Below are positions 1 through 6,058 of a stretch of DNA of 6,532 nucleotides, piece after piece. The notes under the pieces are model-generated. The model was not told where the DNA came from and made no database searches. It saw only the letters and a program-made list of their open reading frames with translations. The translations under genes and the position numbers were made by a program. The DNA is from Flavobacteriaceae bacterium (GTDB lineage: Bacteria > Bacteroidota > Bacteroidia > Flavobacteriales > Flavobacteriaceae): positions 1-6,532 of the forward strand of contig JAENXB010000166.1 of assembly GCA_016649785.1 (NCBI GenBank). Direction: 5' to 3'. The number at the start of each line of letters is the position of its first letter. Within the stretch, counting starts at the first letter, position 1.

Positions 1-822
1 AATGCAACCTCTAACAAAGAAGGGTTTGATTCGGTTCATTTAGCTGATTTTCCTGAATATATCGATACATTTGTGGATAAAGACCTGGAGCGCAAAATGG
101 AAAAAGCACAAATCATTTCATCATTGGTGCTTTCCCTGCGTAAAAAGGAAATGATAAAAGTTCGCCAGCCACTGCAACGCATCATGATCCCTGTGCTTGA
201 TGAACAGCAGCGGGCCGAAATAGAGGCGGTAGAGGATTTGATCAAATCTGAAGTGAACGTAAAGCAAATTGAATTGATTGACGATGCCTCGGGGCTCCTG
301 ATAAAACAGGTAAAACCAAATTTTAAAGTCCTTGGACCCAGATTTGGAAAGGATATGAAAGCGGTTGCAAATGTAATTGAGCAATTTTCACCGGAAGATA
401 TCTCAACAATTGAGATTGAGGGGAAAATTACAGTGGAAGTTAACGGAAAAATGATTAATTTGGCCTCTGAAGAAATTGTTATTTCTTCAGAGGATATTGA
501 AGGCTGGTTAGTTGCAAGCAGCGGAAATATTACGGTAGCCCTGGATGTAAATATTTCTGAGGAACTAAAAAAAGAAGGAGTAGCCCGGGAATTGGTCAAT
601 AGAATTCAAAATTTGAGAAAAGATTCCGGATTTGAAGTAACCGATACCATAGATGTCACCATACAAAAAGACGGTATTATTGAAGATGCCGTTTTAGAAA
701 ATATAAATTATATTAAAAACGAAACATTAACCGTTAACCTTGAACTTGCAGAAGTGGTAGCCGTTGGTACAGAAATTGAATTTGACGATGTCACCACCAA
801 ATTGTTTATAAAAAAACACTAA
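1..822 (+). CDS. ileS: Isoleucyl-tRNA synthetase, C-terminal part (5' end outside window)
   Basis: Class I aminoacyl-tRNA synthetase that charges tRNA-Ile in the cytoplasm. The reading frame is open from base 1 to a TAA at 820-822, giving the last 273 residues of a protein that is usually over 1,000 residues long; the catalytic HIGH and KMSKS motifs lie upstream of the window. What is visible is the end of the anticodon-binding helical domain (SVHLADFPEY, then the SSLVLSLRKKE and KVRQPL segments) followed by the extended C-terminal domain with VKPNFKVLGPRFGK. These segments match the longer eukaryote/archaea-like IleRS class. The 273 residues contain no cysteine, so the C-terminal zinc finger of the E. 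coli type is absent. The GTG at 73 is an internal valine, not a start. The DksA-like gene begins 5 bp after the stop, which suggests one transcript. Confidence 0.96.
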   Translation, partial: NATSNKEGFDSVHLADFPEYIDTFVDKDLERKMEKAQIISSLVLSLRKKEMIKVRQPLQRIMIPVLDEQQRAEIEAVEDLIKSEVNVKQIELIDDASGLLIKQVKPNFKVLGPRFGKDMKAVANVIEQFSPEDISTIEIEGKITVEVNGKMINLASEEIVISSEDIEGWLVASSGNITVALDVNISEELKKEGVARELVNRIQNLRKDSGFEVTDTIDVTIQKDGIIEDAVLENINYIKNETLTVNLELAEVVAVGTEIEFDDVTTKLFIKKH

Positions 823-827
823 ACCCC

Positions 828-1211
828 ATGTCAGTAGAAACCAAAGTACGTTATAGTGATGCCGAATTAGTTGAATTTAAGGAATTGATTCAGGCCAAAA
901 TTATGAAAGCACAGGAACAATTGGAGCTTTATAAAAATGCTTATGTAAACAACGGCAATAATGGAACAGAAGATACTTCCCCAACGTTTAAAGCCTTTGA
1001 AGAGGGGAGTGAGACCCTGAGTAAAGAAGCTAATTCGCAAATAGCCATAAGGCAAGAAAAGTTTCTCAGGGACCTTAAAAACGCATTGATCCGCATTGAA
1101 AGTAAAACCTACGGGATTTGCAGGGAAACCGGGAAATTGATATCCAAAGAACGCCTGAGAATAGTTCCTCATGCAACTTTGACCATTGAAGCAAAAAATA
1201 TGCAGCGCTAA
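828..1211 (+). CDS. DksA/TraR-family regulator with degenerate zinc finger
   Basis: 127-residue protein of the DksA/TraR family, whose members enter the RNA polymerase secondary channel and tune initiation, in E. coli together with ppGpp. The N-terminal part (about 10-95) is a charged helical hairpin, expected to be a coiled coil, with a tip around EDTSPTFKAFEEG (48-60). The C-terminal part follows the family pattern TYGICRETGKLI-KERL-PHATL-IEA (94-122). Only the first of the four zinc cysteines is present (C98); the other positions are T101, T119 and A122, so a normal four-cysteine site cannot form. This matches the flavobacterial branch of the family as I know it. The helical-tip acidic residues of E. 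coli DksA are only partly matched (E48, D49), so DksA-like activity is inferred. The ATG at 828 starts 5 bp after ileS, and a terminator follows, so it is probably the last gene of an ileS transcript. Confidence 0.9.
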   Translation: MSVETKVRYSDAELVEFKELIQAKIMKAQEQLELYKNAYVNNGNNGTEDTSPTFKAFEEGSETLSKEANSQIAIRQEKFLRDLKNALIRIESKTYGICRETGKLISKERLRIVPHATLTIEAKNMQR

Positions 1212-1239
1212 GCGTTAGGTTTTTTAAAATAAATTGAAC

Positions 1240-1274
1240 GCTCCATCGTGATTTATCATATTGGAGCTTTTTTT
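1240..1274 (+). terminator. Intrinsic terminator after the DksA-like gene
   Basis: GCTCCA (1240-1245) pairs perfectly with TGGAGC (1262-1267), and a run of seven T follows at 1268-1274. A smaller TGA/TCA stem (1249-1251 with 1256-1258) can form inside the loop. The position, about 30 bp after the stop and before a gene with its own signal peptide, fits the end of the ileS/DksA-like transcript. Confidence 0.75.
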
Positions 1275-1289
1275 CTATAGATTCCAACC

Positions 1290-1910
1290 ATGAAATTTTT
1301 TATTTCTATTCTTATAAGTATTGTTTTTGTTGTGCCTGGATTTTCTCAAAAGAACACCTCTCAAAGTTTTGATGCGGAAAAAATAGAGCAACTCTATATT
1401 TATACAGATGAAGTTTTTAAAATCAATATAATAACTTCGGATACACATCAAATTATTTTAACTTCTCACTCCGAAGGTGAATATTTTAATGATATTTCCC
1501 TGGAGACGGAAATGCGTCAAAATAAAATGATTCTCACTTCAAAATTTCGGGAAATTTTACAAGGCGGATATGATAAACTGAGTGCTCATAAGGTGTTTTC
1601 AATGGAAATTACCCTGGAAATACCTGAAAACCTCCAGGTATTTGTGAGATCGAATATAGCTTCAGTAACCGGAAAGGGAACTTTCAAAAATTTGCAAATT
1701 GAATTGAAGTCTGGTTATTGCAGGCTTGAATATTTGGAGGGAAATGCCGTGGTCAATACCTATAGCGGTTCAATTTGGGTTGCCGCTTACAATGCAAAAA
1801 TTACAGCAAGCTCCCGAAATGGTACAGTAAATTTGCCGGCAACGGCATACGGAAAGTACCAGGTTAACCTCACATCCATCAATGGAAATATAAGTGTGCC
1901 GGAAAACTAA
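1290..1910 (+). CDS. Secreted beta-repeat protein, DUF4097-like
   Basis: 206-residue protein of unknown function. Residues 1-19 form a signal peptide: MK, then a hydrophobic core FFISILISIVFVV, then PGFSQ, with likely cleavage just before or after Q20. There is no lipobox cysteine, so it is probably soluble in the periplasm or exported rather than a lipoprotein. The mature part is rich in short beta strands. From about residue 115 it shows repeated strand-turn units ending in motifs such as YSGSIWV (158-164), SRNGTVNL (175-182) and INGNISV (197-203). This resembles the DUF4097 'putative adhesin' beta-helix family of Bacteroidota. Adhesion or catalysis cannot be claimed, since no catalytic motif is visible. 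The only mature cysteine is C144. The ATG at 1290 lies just after a terminator, so the gene needs its own promoter, which I could not identify. It lies between the DksA-like gene and lspA and may be cotranscribed with lspA (42 bp gap). Confidence 0.8.
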   Translation: MKFFISILISIVFVVPGFSQKNTSQSFDAEKIEQLYIYTDEVFKINIITSDTHQIILTSHSEGEYFNDISLETEMRQNKMILTSKFREILQGGYDKLSAHKVFSMEITLEIPENLQVFVRSNIASVTGKGTFKNLQIELKSGYCRLEYLEGNAVVNTYSGSIWVAAYNAKITASSRNGTVNLPATAYGKYQVNLTSINGNISVPEN

Positions 1911-1920
1911 ATAATAGTAG

Positions 1921-1928
1921 TATTTTTG
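1921..1928 (+). promoter_or_regulatory. Possible Bacteroidota -7 promoter element before lspA
   Basis: TATTTTTG matches the Bacteroidota -7 consensus TAnnTTTG and lies 24 bp before the lspA ATG, in the 42 bp gap after the DUF4097-like gene. No good TTG -33 element is seen 17-21 bp upstream, and a T-rich match can arise by chance. Confidence 0.3.
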
Positions 1929-1952
1929 AGCCGTTTTTAACACCCACATTCA

Positions 1953-2579
1953 ATGTCCTTAAAAAAAGCAACTTTCATTATAATATTGATTTTATTAATC
2001 GATCAAATTTCAAAAATATATATTAAAACAAATTTCAATCTTGGAGAAGAAATAAAGGTTTTTGACTGGTTTCGGATTTTGTTCGTCGAAAATGAAGGAA
2101 TGGCCTGGGGAGCAAAAATCCCCGGAGAATACGGAAAGCTTCTGCTTACCTTGTTCCGTTTGGGGGCCATTGTGGGAATAGGTTACTGGTTATGGGATTC
2201 AGTGCGCAATAAAGGTTCACGGGTCTTGATCGTTGCGATCTCATTTATTTTTGCCGGAGCCCTGGGAAATATAATTGATTCTGTTTTCTACGGGATCATA
2301 TTTGAAGATAGTTATGGCCAGGTTGCGGCCTTTTTACCTGAAGGCGGGGGTTATGGCACCTTATTTCACGGAAAGGTGGTAGACATGCTTTATTTCCCAT
2401 TATTTGAGGGGATGCTTCCAAAATGGGTCCCGTTTTGGGGAGGAGAATATTTTTCCTTTTTTGATCCGGTATTCAATATTGCCGATACAGCAATAAGCAG
2501 CGGGGTAGTCCTGCTTTTGCTATTCAATAAAAAAGCATTTCCCAAGAATGAATCATCCGATTCTAAAACCGAAATCTAA
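1953..2579 (+). CDS. lspA: Lipoprotein signal peptidase (signal peptidase II)
   Basis: Inner-membrane aspartyl peptidase (family A8) that cuts the signal peptide of prolipoproteins just before the lipid-modified cysteine. Hydrophobic segments are visible at about 5-18, 63-81, 90-108 and 181-191. Conserved blocks appear in order: DQISK with D17, the VENEGMAWG block (45-53) corresponding to NxGxAF/W, AGALGNIID (101-109) with N106, VVD with catalytic D144, and FNIAD with catalytic D178. The protein has 208 residues against about 160-170 in E. coli-type enzymes. The extra length is mainly an insertion of nearly 30 residues at about 111-139 and about 15 extra residues between the two catalytic aspartates. 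The usual GNxxDR arginine is S110. Both departures fit the Bacteroidota form of the enzyme. Its stop overlaps that of the convergent response-regulator gene. Confidence 0.95.
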   Translation: MSLKKATFIIILILLIDQISKIYIKTNFNLGEEIKVFDWFRILFVENEGMAWGAKIPGEYGKLLLTLFRLGAIVGIGYWLWDSVRNKGSRVLIVAISFIFAGALGNIIDSVFYGIIFEDSYGQVAAFLPEGGGYGTLFHGKVVDMLYFPLFEGMLPKWVPFWGGEYFSFFDPVFNIADTAISSGVVLLLLFNKKAFPKNESSDSKTEI

Positions 2580-2989
2580 GCCACGTTTCTGTCGAATATT
2601 TTTTCGAATTTCTTCAATTCAATAGGCTTGATCAAATAATCGGTAACCAGATTGAATGATTTTGCCCGTTCCAGATCCCGGGGATCAATGGAGGAAGAAA
2701 CCACGTAGAGGCTTATTTTTTTATCGAAATTGTTTTTGATCTTGACAAATTCACCTAAAAATTCCCATCCGTCCATCACCGGCATATTCAGGTCCAGAAA
2801 AATGATTTCCGGTAATTTATCTTCGGTCAAATTGGATAAGATCACCTTAAAGTAATCCAGGGCTTCCAGTCCATTTTTGAAGATCAATAAATTTTCGGAT
2901 AATTTTTTTATCTCGATGATCTTTCGAACTAAGTTGACGTATATTTTGTCATCGTCAATAATACAAGCCAGTTCTATTTTTTGTCCCAT
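2576..2989 (-). CDS. Single-domain (CheY-like) response regulator
   Basis: 137-residue receiver domain with nothing after it. Visible key residues, numbered from the ATG at 2989, are the acidic Mg pocket D12/D13 (IIDDDK), the phospho-acceptor D66 in FLDLNMPVMDGWEF, the switch serine S98 or S99 (VVSSS) and the conserved lysine K121 in LIKP. With no DNA-binding or enzyme domain, output must go through a partner protein or phosphotransfer. The gene starts 7 bp after the histidine kinase stop, so kinase and receiver are almost certainly cotranscribed and cognate. An in-frame TTG at 2995 would add two residues (1 bp gap); the ATG was preferred because it is the commoner start and the family needs no extra N-terminus. 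The TAG stop shares bases with the lspA stop on the other strand. Confidence 0.93.
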   Translation of the reverse strand: MGQKIELACIIDDDKIYVNLVRKIIEIKKLSENLLIFKNGLEALDYFKVILSNLTEDKLPEIIFLDLNMPVMDGWEFLGEFVKIKNNFDKKISLYVVSSSIDPRDLERAKSFNLVTDYLIKPIELKKFEKIFDRNVA

Positions 2990-2996
2990 TTTCAAT

Positions 2997-4448
2997 TTAG
3001 AATTTAATTTTAAACGTTGTTCCTATATTTACCGTGCTCGTAACAGAAATGGATCCTCCCATAGTTTCCACCTGATTTTTGGTGATAAACAAGCCTATTC
3101 CTTTCGCATCTGGGTTGCTGTGAAAAGTTTTATACATTCCAAACATCTTGTCGCCGTATTGATTCAGGTCAATTCCCATTCCGTTGTCACTTATTTCCAT
3201 AAAAGGCTGGTCATTAATCAGGTAAGTCTGAATAAAAATGATTGGTTTTCTCCCCGGCTGTTTATAGCAAATTGCATTAGTGATTAAATTTAGTAAAATA
3301 CTTCCAAGATATTCAGGAATATACTCAATTTCTTTCATTGCTTTAAAATCGGAGATTATTTTGGCGCCTTCGCGGTTTATAAGTGAAGAGACGGAATTGA
3401 TTGCCAAATCCAGGGAATCGCTGAAAATCACCATCTGACGCTCTTTTTTCATGAGGTCATGATGAGTTACCATATTGTTCAGCCTGGAAATTGCAACATC
3501 CAAATTTTCGGAAATATCGGCAATGTTATCAATCAGCTCCAGCTTGTCCTTTTCTATTTTAGTTTCATTTAAAAGCTGCACGACCAAACTTAAATTGCTG
3601 CTGTGAGATCTTAAATTATGTGAAACCACGTGGGCAAAATTGAATAATCTCGAATTTTGCGCAGCGATAATATCCAATGAATTCTGGAGGTTATGCTCGT
3701 TATTTTTGTTTTCGTCTATATCCTGAAAAACCCCGCGAATTCCTATAATTGATTGTTCTTCATTATAAACAGGCTTACCGGTTGCCCTAACCCAGAATTC
3801 CCTGCCATAAAGGGTGACCATTTTCAACTCAACTTTAAAAGGAATGCCGTATTTTTCGCATTTATCAAACATGGACAATGCGGTTTCCTGATGATCCAGG
3901 GAATAGAACCTAAGGCGTTCGTTATAATCCAGATGAAAATCCCGGGGACAATCCAGTATCTTTTTGGTGACATCGTCCCAGTAAATTGCCTTAGCCAGGG
4001 TATCTATGTGCCAGCCGCCTGTGGAGGTCATCTCAGCAGTTTCCCTGTAATAGAAAAAGTTTTCCTCTATCGTGTATTGATCGCGTTTGGACTGATGGAT
4101 ATTTACAAACAATAATACAGACGATTCCTTACCACTGCTCTCTTTGCTTTTTAAATTCCTGCATTCAAACCAACGGTATTTATCGTTGTTAAGCTTCAGT
4201 TTTATTTCCTGATTAAAATTTTGGGAAGCCAGGGTTAAATTTTCAAATCCAAGCATGAAATCATACCTATAGTCGCGGTGCAGGATATTATTCAGAAAAT
4301 AATCGAATAAAGTTTCTTCTGATTTGTGTTTCCAAACCAGGAATTCAAAATGCTCAGACCAGGTAATTTCTTTTGTGAGAAGATTGATTTTCCAATAGGC
4401 GATATCAAAATCTTCTAAAATACTGTTTAACTGAAGGTGGTTGAGCAT
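2997..4448 (-). CDS. Soluble PAS-PAS sensor histidine kinase
   Basis: 483-residue histidine kinase, numbered from the ATG at 4448. Domains in order: a divergent N-terminal PAS-like region (about 6-118, ending in VLLFVNIHQSKRD); a second PAS_3-like domain with PAC tail (about 135-248, GGWHID ... FWVRATGKPVYNE ... IRGVFQDID); a dimerisation/phospho-acceptor helix with FAHVVSHNLRSHSSN, where H277 is the likely phosphorylated histidine; and an HATPase_c domain (about 375-483). The ATPase shows an N box (N387/N391), G1 DNGMGID (421-427), an F-box-like MFGMYKTFH, G2 KGIGLF (449-454) and a terminal GTTFKI. No signal peptide or membrane segment is visible, so it should sense an internal cue; the signal and any PAS ligand cannot be read from sequence. 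It pairs with the receiver gene just downstream. An in-frame TTG at 4451 would add one residue. Confidence 0.94.
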   Translation of the reverse strand: MLNHLQLNSILEDFDIAYWKINLLTKEITWSEHFEFLVWKHKSEETLFDYFLNNILHRDYRYDFMLGFENLTLASQNFNQEIKLKLNNDKYRWFECRNLKSKESSGKESSVLLFVNIHQSKRDQYTIEENFFYYRETAEMTSTGGWHIDTLAKAIYWDDVTKKILDCPRDFHLDYNERLRFYSLDHQETALSMFDKCEKYGIPFKVELKMVTLYGREFWVRATGKPVYNEEQSIIGIRGVFQDIDENKNNEHNLQNSLDIIAAQNSRLFNFAHVVSHNLRSHSSNLSLVVQLLNETKIEKDKLELIDNIADISENLDVAISRLNNMVTHHDLMKKERQMVIFSDSLDLAINSVSSLINREGAKIISDFKAMKEIEYIPEYLGSILLNLITNAICYKQPGRKPIIFIQTYLINDQPFMEISDNGMGIDLNQYGDKMFGMYKTFHSNPDAKGIGLFITKNQVETMGGSISVTSTVNIGTTFKIKF

Positions 4449-4496
4449 CAATTATTTAAATAAGTTCTTAAATGTAATGCAATGTTAAAAACAAAC

Positions 4497-4504
4497 CAAA
4501 TATA
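4497..4504 (-). promoter_or_regulatory. Possible -7 promoter element for the kinase/receiver pair
   Basis: On the minus strand TATATTTG matches the Bacteroidota consensus TAnnTTTG. It sits just after the cyclo-ligase stop, 48 bp ahead of the kinase ATG, in a 61 bp AT-rich gap with no clear terminator hairpin. A good -33 TTG is not seen. If real, it separates the kinase/receiver unit from the rimK unit. Confidence 0.4.
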
Positions 4505-4509
4505 GTCGA

Positions 4510-5076
4510 TTATTTTTTAAACTGATAGGTTTTTTGTGGGGTCACACAATAATCCAGGGGAACATCACTTACCAAAATTTCGGGGATCTTTTCTTCGGCC
4601 TCAAAAAGTGAAAGTCCTATTTTTATCACATCTTTTTTACAGCCTGCCAGGAAAATGTCGTAAAACCCTTTTCCGTAACCTACCCGGTGCCCTAATTTGT
4701 CAAATGCGAGCAAAGGGACAAAGACCACATCTATTTTTGAAGCCGGGATCTCAATCCCATCTACAGGCTCCGGAATATTCCATTTATTTTTTTTGATCAG
4801 GGTGGAATCGGTAAGCAAATAATTGCTTAGTTTACCGGTGTTAAAATCGGCTTTTGAAAGCACGATATTTTTATCTTTTCCCTGAAGAATATGGAGGATT
4901 GGTTCTGTGTCAATTTCTTTTTTTTCTGAAATCGTCAAAAAAAGATGGAAGAAATTATAATCCCAAATAGGTAATTTCAATATATTATTGGCAATTTCAA
5001 TGCTTTTGGTTTCAATTTCTTCTGAAGAAATGCCGGCTCGGAATTCCTGATATTTATTTCTCAGCTTATTCTTCAT
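4510..5076 (-). CDS. 5-formyltetrahydrofolate cyclo-ligase (MTHFS)
   Basis: 188-residue cytoplasmic enzyme of the YgfA/MTHFS family. It converts 5-formyltetrahydrofolate plus ATP to 5,10-methenyltetrahydrofolate, returning a stored or inhibitory folate to the one-carbon pool. Family landmarks are the N-terminal MKNKLRNKYQ basic helix (K2, K4, R6), the WNIPEP segment (99-104), the long signature DVVFVPLLAFD...GHRVGYGKGFYD (116-140) that forms much of the ATP/folate site, and the closing VPLDYCVTP (172-180). Length is normal for the family. The ATG at 5076 lies inside the end of the M14 gene (11 bp overlap in a different frame), which suggests translational coupling within a rimK-M14-cyclo-ligase transcript. 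The E. coli homologue is ygfA (also called fau). Confidence 0.95.
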   Translation of the reverse strand: MKNKLRNKYQEFRAGISSEEIETKSIEIANNILKLPIWDYNFFHLFLTISEKKEIDTEPILHILQGKDKNIVLSKADFNTGKLSNYLLTDSTLIKKNKWNIPEPVDGIEIPASKIDVVFVPLLAFDKLGHRVGYGKGFYDIFLAGCKKDVIKIGLSLFEAEEKIPEILVSDVPLDYCVTPQKTYQFKK

Positions 5077-6055
5077 TTAATGGAATTGGAGCGATTGAAA
5101 GATGAAATATAGCATCTCCCTGATATACGATGGGAGATTCATTTACATTGATAATATGGCCGGAATGGGAAGCGATTACCTTATGCCGGAATTTGCCGTA
5201 AGGATCGGTAATTGTAGCTATATATTCTCCTTTTTCAACCTGCTTCCCGCAAGTAATTTTTATGTGAAGAAGTCCGCTATATTTCGCCCGCATCCAGGAA
5301 CTGTTTTCAATAATAATACTTTTTACGGTAATTTCAGGCAAAATAAACCTGGGTTTTAACATTCCCAGATGATTTAAAACGCGCATAGCGCCATCAACTC
5401 CGTGTTTAGCGATATCCTTATTGCTGTCCATGGATTTTCCTCCTTCAAAAAGAAGGACCATTTTCCCCAATTTTTGGCAAGTTTCCCGGTAAGATTTAGA
5501 AATAGTTTTGGAGTGAATGGTAAAAGGCGCATTAAATATTTCGGCAAATTTCAGGCTTTTTTCATCTCCTTTCACCACCCGGAGTTGGGCCACATTGAAA
5601 CGCATGGCACCTCCGGTATGATAATCTATACAGAAATCGGCTACCGGGAGAATTTTATGGACAAACTGGTAAGCAAACCTGCTGGCCAGGGAGCCGTTTT
5701 TTGTGCCTGGGAATACCCTGTTTAAATCTCTACCGTCAGGAAAAGCACGGGCAAGGTTTAAAAAACCAAACACGTTTACTATCGGGATACAAATTATGGT
5801 TCCCTTTACCGGTTTATTGATGTTTTTAGATATAATTTGACGTACAATTTCCACCCCGTTAAGTTCATCTCCGTGAATCCCCGCAGTAATTAGCACCACA
5901 GGCCCGGGTTTTAAAGAACGTTCAATAATTACGGGAACTTCTACTGAAGTAGTGGTATATAATTTGGCCATGTTCAAATTGATCATGGCGCCTTGCCCAG
6001 GCATTATTTTTTTACCTAAAATTTCAAGAATATTGTTCTTATCTATATGAGCCAT
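5066..6055 (-). CDS. M14-family succinylglutamate desuccinylase/aspartoacylase-like amidohydrolase
   Basis: 329-residue zinc-dependent amidohydrolase of the AstE/ASPA branch of the M14 carboxypeptidase clan. Zinc ligands fit H61 and E64 in AGIHGDELNG and H146 in DYHTGG. R113 with DLNRVFPG (110-117) fits the substrate-carboxylate site, and E204 in LFEGG is the likely catalytic glutamate. After about residue 240 a C-terminal beta domain follows (YSGLLHIKITCGKQVEKGEYIATITDP split across 259-284, then SGHIINV), resembling the barrel/lipoyl-like domain of bacterial members. No signal peptide is seen, so it is cytoplasmic. Known family members hydrolyse N-acyl amino acids such as N-succinylglutamate or N-acetylaspartate, but the substrate here is unknown. 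No other arginine-succinyltransferase-pathway gene is present in the window. It starts 3 bp after rimK and overlaps the cyclo-ligase gene by 11 bp, so it probably works with RimK. Confidence 0.9.
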   Translation of the reverse strand: MAHIDKNNILEILGKKIMPGQGAMINLNMAKLYTTTSVEVPVIIERSLKPGPVVLITAGIHGDELNGVEIVRQIISKNINKPVKGTIICIPIVNVFGFLNLARAFPDGRDLNRVFPGTKNGSLASRFAYQFVHKILPVADFCIDYHTGGAMRFNVAQLRVVKGDEKSLKFAEIFNAPFTIHSKTISKSYRETCQKLGKMVLLFEGGKSMDSNKDIAKHGVDGAMRVLNHLGMLKPRFILPEITVKSIIIENSSWMRAKYSGLLHIKITCGKQVEKGEYIATITDPYGKFRHKVIASHSGHIINVNESPIVYQGDAIFHLSIAPIPLNEE

Positions 6056-6058
6056 AGG

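Noticed and set aside
36..599. A 187-codon open frame on the minus strand.
   Set aside because: It lies wholly antisense to the well-matched ileS frame, and its serine/isoleucine/phenylalanine-rich translation is what antisense reading of AT-rich coding gives; no domain is recognisable.
73..822. A 249-residue protein starting at the GTG at 73.
   Set aside because: The frame is open back to base 1 and the upstream codons (SVHLADFPEY) are typical IleRS sequence.
1900..1938. A weak terminator between the DUF4097-like gene and lspA (CGGAAAA pairing with TTTTT...CCG, then T's).
   Set aside because: The stem is imperfect, with a three-base bulge and mostly A-T pairs, so it was not called.
2877..3287. 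A 136-codon plus-strand frame across the kinase/receiver junction.
   Set aside because: It is antisense to the kinase ATPase domain and the receiver start, both of which have intact motifs, and its own translation resembles no family.
5402..5725. A 107-codon plus-strand frame opposite the M14 gene.
   Set aside because: Shadow of the M14 gene, whose zinc-ligand and catalytic residues fall in this stretch on the other strand.
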